Shown here: positions 6,326-12,100 of the stretch, piece by piece | Position numbering within the stretch: the first letter of the stretch is position 1 | Layout of the letters: each line of letters opens with the position of its first letter | Assembly (NCBI GenBank): GCA_020436865.1 | Contig: JAGQXA010000945.1 | Coordinates: 1 to 14,032 of the forward strand | DNA from: Saprospiraceae bacterium | GTDB taxonomy: Bacteria; Bacteroidota; Bacteroidia; Chitinophagales; Saprospiraceae | Reading direction: 5' to 3' | Length of the DNA stretch: 14,032 bases | Made by a program: the position numbers and the translations under genes | Notes under the pieces: generated by a model | Told to the model about the DNA's origin: nothing | Database searches by the model: none | What the model saw: the letters and a program-made list of their open reading frames with translations, nothing else

Positions 6326-7333
6326 ATGGACCATAAGACCACCGCATTCACCGACAAAGAACTCGAAAAGGGGATCCTCTATCTGGAACGCCTCAAGGAG
6401 AAGTACGAGGGGATCGGACAGGACTTCTTCGACTATCTCGAAGGGCTCGTGCAGTCGAACGGACTTTCCTACTGGGATTACATTCATCTCAACAGCCTGC
6501 TTGGATTGCAGTCGCCCCGCACCAACCATCCGGATGAGATGATCTTCATCATGTACCACCAGATCACCGAACTCTATTTCAAGCTGATCAAACACGAGCT
6601 CGAGCAGCTCACCGATCCGGAGGTCGGCGAATACCTTGAACTGGAAAAATGGCATCTGCGGATCAGCCGTGCCACCAACTACTTCAAGCACCTGTGCAAT
6701 AGCTTCGATATTATGCACAGCGGTATGGATTTCCACCAGTTCCGGCAGTTCCGCATGGCCCTGTTGCCGGCCAGCGGTTTTCAATCGGTACAGTTCCGGC
6801 ACGTAGAGATCATGAGCACCAATCTGCACAGCCTCTTACAGGCGCCCTACCGCGAACAAACCGATCAACCGCTCGAAAAACTCTACGATAAGATCTACTG
6901 GAAAGCCGGCGGGATCGAAACCGAAAGCGGACAGAAGACCCTGACCCTGCGGCAGTTCGAAGAAAAGTACGATCGCTCTCTGCAACAGTTCATCAACCAC
7001 TACCGCTACCGCAACCTCAACTACCTCTACTATCGCCTGCCCAAAGAAATAAAGGCCGACGAGCGGCTGCGTACCTTGCTGCGCGACTACGATGTGTTCG
7101 TCAACAATCACTGGCGCCTCGGGCACCTGGCCTCGGCTGCCCGCTACCTGCCCATGGAGGAGGAAGGCACCGGCGGCACCAACTGGCGCAAGTACCTGCC
7201 GCCAAAATTCCAGAAGATCGTTTTTTTCGAGTCGCTATGGACTAGCGAAGAACTCGACGAATGGGGCAAGGCCGCGATCGTGCGGATCTTTCGCGAAAAA
7301 GTACGGGATAAGTGGATGGAGGAGGGGAAATGA
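6326..7333 (+). CDS. kynA: Tryptophan 2,3-dioxygenase
   Basis: This cytosolic haem enzyme oxidises L-tryptophan to N-formylkynurenine, the first step of the kynurenine pathway. The 335 residues contain the family blocks in order. YWDYIHLNSLLGLQSPR lies at 49-65. DEMIFIMYHQITELYFKL lies at 70-87 and carries the presumed distal active-site His78. MDFHQFRQFRMALLPASGFQ lies at 134-153, with SVQFRHVEI continuing from it. NHWRLGHLASAARYLP lies at 261-276, in which His267 is the likely axial haem ligand by alignment with known enzymes. The length is somewhat above the roughly 280 residues of proteobacterial forms, mainly from N- and C-terminal extensions. It begins 26 bp after trpS and may be cotranscribed with it or use the internal TATTTTTG element. 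It converges on an outer-membrane protein gene, with 8 bp between the stops. Other kynurenine-pathway genes are not in the window. Confidence 0.96.
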   Translation: MDHKTTAFTDKELEKGILYLERLKEKYEGIGQDFFDYLEGLVQSNGLSYWDYIHLNSLLGLQSPRTNHPDEMIFIMYHQITELYFKLIKHELEQLTDPEVGEYLELEKWHLRISRATNYFKHLCNSFDIMHSGMDFHQFRQFRMALLPASGFQSVQFRHVEIMSTNLHSLLQAPYREQTDQPLEKLYDKIYWKAGGIETESGQKTLTLRQFEEKYDRSLQQFINHYRYRNLNYLYYRLPKEIKADERLRTLLRDYDVFVNNHWRLGHLASAARYLPMEEEGTGGTNWRKYLPPKFQKIVFFESLWTSEELDEWGKAAIVRIFREKVRDKWMEEGK

Positions 7334-7341
7334 TCTTTCTA

Positions 7342-7974
7342 CTAGAAGTTATACGTGATCCCGAACCGGAAAAAGAACGGTAGTTCCACCGAATCTTCCG
7401 GGAGCAGCACATTGTAGAGAAAGATGATCTCGTACCCCCAAATGCTGTAGCCGCTATTGTAGCCGGCGCCGACGTAGAAATTGTCGCGCGTCTCCTGGAA
7501 GGTAACCACCTCCCCGTTCTCCACGTACATCAATCCGTTGAGAAAGCCCGGGAATTTGGCGTTCTCGAACTCGTATTCGACATGAGCGAAGATCGAGGGG
7601 AAGACCTTATAACGCGTAAACATGCCTACGGAATAGGAGGTCGGGCTGGTCTTGTAAATTCGCCCGTCGGTGCCGTAACCCTTGTAGAAATTCACATCGA
7701 AGGCCACGCGGGGACCGACCGACCATTCTTCCGTGATCTTATACCCCACCATGGGCGCCAGCCCGAAGCTGAACAGGTTGGTGCTGCCGTTGCCGGAAAA
7801 GCCCAGGTTGAAGTTGCCTCCATACCAAAGGTTGTCGGAGAACTTCCCCGAATCGTCGAAGTACTGGTCGACCTTGGAGGACGATTTTTTCTTCTTGGAT
7901 TGTGCGTGCAGGTCGGTGCTAAATCCGGCCAGGAATAGGGTCGACAAGAGGAGTAGCAGGCTTGTTTTCTTCAT
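7342..7974 (-). CDS. Small outer-membrane beta-barrel protein
   Basis: The protein is 210 residues with a clear signal peptide at residues 1-25 (MKKTSLLLLLSTLFLAGFST..., cleavage after the LHAQ region). A short lysine/serine linker (KKKKSSSK) follows. The rest shows alternating polar and aromatic strands typical of an eight-stranded-type barrel: LWYGGNFNLGF, FSFGLAPMVGYKI, SVGPRVAFDVNFY, YSVGMFTRYKVF, IFAHVEYEFE, NFYVGAGYNSGY, and the final FFFRFGITYNF ending in Phe. The terminal aromatic residue fits recognition by the BAM machinery. It belongs to the broad outer-membrane beta-barrel/porin-like group common in Bacteroidota. Its ligand is unknown. It converges with the dioxygenase gene and has its own upstream promoter candidate. 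Confidence 0.9.
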   Translation of the reverse strand: MKKTSLLLLLSTLFLAGFSTDLHAQSKKKKSSSKVDQYFDDSGKFSDNLWYGGNFNLGFSGNGSTNLFSFGLAPMVGYKITEEWSVGPRVAFDVNFYKGYGTDGRIYKTSPTSYSVGMFTRYKVFPSIFAHVEYEFENAKFPGFLNGLMYVENGEVVTFQETRDNFYVGAGYNSGYSIWGYEIIFLYNVLLPEDSVELPFFFRFGITYNF

Positions 7975-8024
7975 GATTCGCAGTCATTCGGATGTAAACG
8001 AAATGGGTGATTGTAAAAGTTGTA

Positions 8025-8032
8025 CAAATATA
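8025..8032 (-). promoter_or_regulatory. Promoter -7 element for the outer-membrane protein gene
   Basis: On the minus strand this reads TATATTTG, a perfect TAnnTTTG match, about 50 bases before the start codon at 7974. The -33 position holds only CTTT rather than TTTG or TTG. The location between the gene and a long intergenic gap makes it a reasonable promoter. Confidence 0.55.
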
Positions 8033-8261
8033 GACGTAATTCCGGTTCCTAAAGTTTAAGAAGACGTTAAGGAGACCCCCTCTCGTTAGGTTTGCCGAGA
8101 AGAGTTCGCTCGATTCCCGGGGAGGATGTCACGAAATTTGCAGTTTTTTTACCATTAAACGGATGATTTGATCAAATAATTTGGTTTTATCATGTCACAG
8201 ATTGTCCTGAAAAAAAGTGTCCAAAAAAAATAATTTCTGGGAATTGTTATTATTTATTTTC

Positions 8262-8269
8262 TATATTTG
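8262..8269 (+). promoter_or_regulatory. Promoter -7 element within the intergenic region
   Basis: TATATTTG matches TAnnTTTG exactly. The upstream 80 bases are very A/T-rich, with two A-runs after TGTCC motifs that could act as an UP-like element. A TTG at 8244-8246 is only 15 bases upstream, closer than the usual 19-21, so the -33 element is uncertain. Transcription would start near 8276. Confidence 0.55.
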
Positions 8270-8428
8270 TCCCAACGCTCAAAAAGAGCAAATCTTTTAT
8301 ACCTGCATTACCCACTTTCCCATCTACCGATTCACCTAGTTTAAAAGCTAGTTATCTTACCAATCGACGTTGCCAGTTCTGGCAATGATTTTCCAATTTT
8401 TCCCCGTTTGGGGTGTATTCTGTTTTCT

Positions 8429-8470
8429 CCACACTACTGATTCACTATTCCACACTACTGACTCACTATT
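8429..8470 (+). repeat. 21-bp tandem duplication
   Basis: Two adjacent copies of a 21-base unit (8429-8449 and 8450-8470), beginning CCACACTACTGA, differ by one base (T versus C at the 13th position). The unit is seven codons long, so it does not disturb frames, but I do not think the region is coding. It looks like a recent local duplication. Confidence 0.9.
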
Positions 8471-8810
8471 TCCCGTTGTAGCGGTTTCCGTTGCATCGCA
8501 GGCGTTCTGCGTCTGCAAGCGATATTTTTCGGTTTTCCGGCAGTGCTTGTGCCACCGGGATGCCCGTGGATTCTTTATGCTCCGAAAATAGATAACGGGA
8601 TTTATTTGGTTTCTTATTTCATTTGGCTCGGGTCCTGTAAAAAGGGCAGTAACGAGAGTGGAAGACCTATGCCTTGAAATTAGAAATAAAAGCCAGATCA
8701 GAATAGAAAAGACCTGTAATACATACATAGAACGCTCCCAACAGGGCCGATCCAACAACAAATACCCAAACCGAAAAAGAGACGATTGGTAAGAACAATC
8801 GATGCAGGTC

Positions 8811-8840
8811 AGGTGCAGTCCGGGGGGACTGCACCTTTTT
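8811..8840 (+). terminator. Strong rho-independent terminator
   Basis: AGGTGCAGTCC (8811-8821) and GGACTGCACCT (8826-8836) form a perfect 11-bp GC-rich stem with a GGGG loop, followed directly by a T-run to 8840 and then CCTTT. The T-run is only on the plus-strand 3' side, so it terminates plus-strand transcription. No recognised gene lies upstream on this strand for nearly 1.5 kb, which implies an unannotated transcript or an attenuator ahead of the giant gene. Confidence 0.85.
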
Positions 8841-9071
8841 CCTTTCTCACTTCCCAAGACCGCACCGAAGATGATTGCAATCAAATGGCTGATAGTCAAT
8901 TGGTTGTCAAAATATACGAATCTTTACCATTAACACGCAGCAGTTCATCAACCAAAATTACGATCTCATGAAAAACGCTTTACATTCCTTGCATTCTCCT
9001 TGTCTGCAACGGAAGGAGCTTTATCCGAAAAACTCCTGTGAAACAGACACAAACACGACACTACAGACCAG

Positions 9072-9107
9072 GAAGCAAAACCGGACAAACATGTCCCGTT
9101 TTGCTTC
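9072..9107 (+). repeat. 15-bp near-perfect inverted repeat around the giant-gene start codon
   Basis: GAAGCAAAACCGGAC (9072-9086) pairs with GTCCCGTTTTGCTTC (9093-9107) at 14 of 15 positions, with one internal C-C mismatch, around the loop AAACAT. The A and T of the ATG at 9091 lie in the loop and its G closes the stem. As mRNA this would be a stable hairpin that could limit ribosome access if 9091 is the true start. If translation begins at 8968 the hairpin lies inside the coding sequence. Confidence 0.8.
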
Positions 9108-12100
9108 TTTGCGTACATCCAACATCATTTTGAAGCTGGCTGTGCTACTGGCCGGCCTGGGATTGGGAACTGCCGCTACTGCCCAGTTGCCGGGTGATTT
9201 GCCCTGGTCGGGCTCTTCCTGCGGCGGGCAGCAGGTCATCGTGCAGAACGGCATCGGCGCCCTCACTTGCGGGGTCACTACCGGGGTACCGGCGGCCGAC
9301 CGCTACACCTTCGCCATGTTTAACCTCGACGCAGTGATCCCCGGCTCCGGGCGGGTCAACCAGACCGCCCAGGCGGAGGTGTATCACCACTCCTCCTGGC
9401 ATATCGACCAGATCGGCAATGTCTATGGGGTGGCCTTCAACACCAACGACGGCAGCGTTTACCTGACCACCTCCTCCAACTACGGGGCGGGCTTCTTCGG
9501 GCAAACGGCCGTGCTGCGCTACGGATCCATTGCCGGCGGTACCAGCGACGGCAACAACGACAGTGGAGCCGCCGGAGCGGTGTACCGCATCGATCCGGTC
9601 ACCGGGCAGGCTACCGTATTCGCTAACCTGCCACAGCAGTCCTTCACCTTTACTCACCAGGACTGTGAAGTTTCCAGCGAAACCAAGACCCGCACCAACT
9701 CGGGGGTCGGCCTCGGCAATATCGCCTACGATCCCGATCACGACCAGTTCTTCGTGTCGAACATCGAAGATGGCCGGATCTATCGCCTCGATGCCAGCGG
9801 CAATATCCTGGATTCCTACGATCCCTTTGCCATCGATAATGGCGCAGCCGGTGTGCCCAATACGGCCGCCGGCCTGGAAGAACTCGTGGCCGGCCTGGCC
9901 GTCGAGCCCGGCGGCGGCCGCCTGTTCTTCGGCGGTGTGGATGCTACCACGGGTTCCAACAGTGCCGGCGCTGGATCCCCCGGCATCTATTCGGTAAACC
10001 TGACCCCTGGCGGCGGTTTCTCCGGAAGCGTGAGCAACCTCAATATGCCGGTCGGCGCCACCTGGGACAACTACGTGGGAGCCGATGTGCTGCATACCAC
10101 GATTCCCACCGGCTCGGGCTTTACTTATGCTGACGGCGATATCGTATATGTCATCTCCGACCTGGCCTTCAACGCCGACGCCGACCTGATCGTCGGTATC
10201 CGGGTCAGCTGTAACACGCGCTGGTTTACCTCCTATAACCACTGGGGGGAAACGGATATCGTTACCAAGAATATCGGCACGGGGCTGTATAACAACTCCA
10301 TCACCGAGCTCGACGTTTCCGTGACCGGACTAGCCGGCCCGGACGATAGCTATGGCGGGGTGGCCACCTACGTCGATGGTAGCGGCAACGACATCATCGC
10401 CACCAGCTCTGCCGACATTCTTGCAGAACCGGGCCCGCACGGCATCGCCGTCTTCGACGATCCGCCCAACGCGGGATCGATTTCGCCTCTGGCAGCCATT
10501 TCCTACGGTACCGTCGATAGCGGCGACCCCAAAGGGGTCGGCGGGGAGATCGAGATCTGGACCACCTGCGCCACGCAGCCGTGCTTCCTGATGCCGACCA
10601 TCAATACGACCTGTAACAATCAGGGCACGACCGATCCTTCCGACGATACCTATACTTATACGATCAGCATTCAGAGCGAACCGACCTCCGGTACCGCCTA
10701 TACCATCTCCGGCGACGACGCTCAGGCCGCGCTGGCCTACGATGTGGTGCATGGCCCCTTCGGTCCCTTCCTGATCACCGGCGGCGATCTGTCGCTGACC
10801 ATCATCGACGACGATAACCCCATCTGCAATGTGATGGAAACGGTGACTGCCCCGATGGAATGCTCCGATTGTACCCTCAGCGGTCCGACCATCCTGACCA
10901 CCTGCGACAATCAGGGTACCTCGGATCCGAACGACGATACCTTTACCTTTACGATCTCCGTCAGTGAAACTGGCGGCGACGGGCTAAGCTATGCCATCAG
11001 CGGGGATTTCAGCCAAAGCGGTCTGTCCTACGGCGTGACGGAGGGCCCCTTCGGCCCCTTCCCCATCACGGGCGGCAACCTCACCATCACCATTACCGAC
11101 GAGGGCGACGGCGCTTGCCAACTGGTTAACCAGACGGTGACGGCGCCGGCCGCCTGCTCGCCTCTGTGCAACCTCACCGCCTTCTTTTCTACCACCTGCG
11201 ATAACCAGGGTACGACTGACCCAAGCGACGATACCTATATGTACACGATCCTGGTGCCGTTCACGCCGGCAAGTGGACCCACCTATACGGTCGGCGGCGA
11301 CGATAGTCAGATCAAAATCGACTATGGGGTGATCAACGGCCCCTATGGCCCCTTCCTGATCACCGACGGCGATCTGTCGCTGACGATCACCGACGATCTC
11401 GACGGTACCTGCAACTCCATGGAAACGGTCACGGCCCCCATGGAATGCTCCGTTTGTACGCTGGCCGGGCCGATGATCGTGGCGACCTGCGACGATCAAG
11501 GTACCTCCGATCCTTCCGACGACACCTTTACCTTTACTATTGAAATGAATGAAACGGGAGGAGACGGCGTGAGCTACGCCCTGAGCGGCGACGTCACGCA
11601 AGGTGGTTTGTTGTATGGCGCCACGGAAGGCCCCTTCGGCCCTTTCCCGATTACCGGCGGCGATCTGACCATCACGATCACCGACGAGGGCGATGGCGCC
11701 TGCCAATTGTTGAATGAAACGGTTTCAGCCCCGGCTACCTGCTCGCCGGCCTGCAACCTGTCGCCCACCATCGTGGCGACCTGCGATAATCAAGGAACAA
11801 CCAATCCCAACGACGATACTTATACTTACACAATTATCGTGCCAAGTGAGCCGGCCAGCGGACCGGCCTACTCTATCAGCGGCGACGATGCGCAAGCCAA
11901 TTTGGCCTATGACGTGGTGCACGGTCCCTTCGGTCCGTTCCTGATCACCGGCGGCGACCTGTCGATCACGATCACCGACGACACCGACGGCACCTGTGAT
12001 CTGAACACCTCCGTCAACGCCCCGCTGGAATGCTCGAACTGTATCCTCGACGGGCCTATCGTGGTCACCGATTGTAACCACAATAATACCTCGGATCCGT

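Larger units (their letters stand above)
8276..8840 (+). ncRNA. Candidate structured RNA or long leader between promoter and terminator
   Basis: A consensus -7 element ends at 8269 and a strong intrinsic terminator ends at 8840. They delimit a possible transcript of about 565 nt with no credible protein. The interval holds several local hairpins: GCTC-AAAAA-GAGC (8277-8289), TTGCCA-GTTC-TGGCAA (8370-8385), CCCC-GTTT-GGGG (8402-8413), TTGCA/CGCAG pairing CTGCG/TGCAA (8491-8518), and CCACCGGG with CCCGTGG (8552-8569). I looked for motifs of tmRNA, RNase P RNA and SRP RNA and did not recognise them. It may be a regulatory RNA, an attenuated leader for the downstream giant gene, or decayed coding DNA. 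Confidence 0.3.
7975..9090. other. Long AT-richer intergenic region without a convincing protein gene
   Basis: About 1.1 kb separates the divergently transcribed outer-membrane protein gene and the giant surface-protein gene. The base composition is much more AT-rich than the flanking genes. It contains two TATATTTG promoter elements (8025-8032 minus, 8262-8269 plus), a 12-bp palindrome ATTTGATCAAAT (8166-8177), several hairpins, a 21-bp tandem duplication and a strong terminator (8811-8840). Open frames inside it (for example 8357-8899 minus and 8385-8591 plus) lack recognisable domains, look unlike the neighbouring codon usage, and I do not call them. Confidence 0.7.

Noticed and set aside
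8385..8591. Small Cys- and Phe-rich plus-strand ORF (68 residues from ATG 8385)
   Set aside because: It spans several hairpins and the tandem duplication, has no recognisable motif and poor coding character. A leader peptide cannot be excluded, but the sequence does not support it.
8811..8840. SRP RNA 3' region, because of GGTCAGGTGCAGTCC
   Set aside because: The resemblance to the SRP GGTCAGGTCCGGAA motif stops after GGTCAGGT; the rest is a plain terminator hairpin and no SRP helix 8 tetraloop structure is present.
8357..8899. 180-residue minus-strand ORF in the intergenic gap
   Set aside because: Its start and body show no family motif, it contains the antisense of the terminator and of the 21-bp duplication, and it lacks a promoter. 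Codon use is unlike the neighbouring genes.
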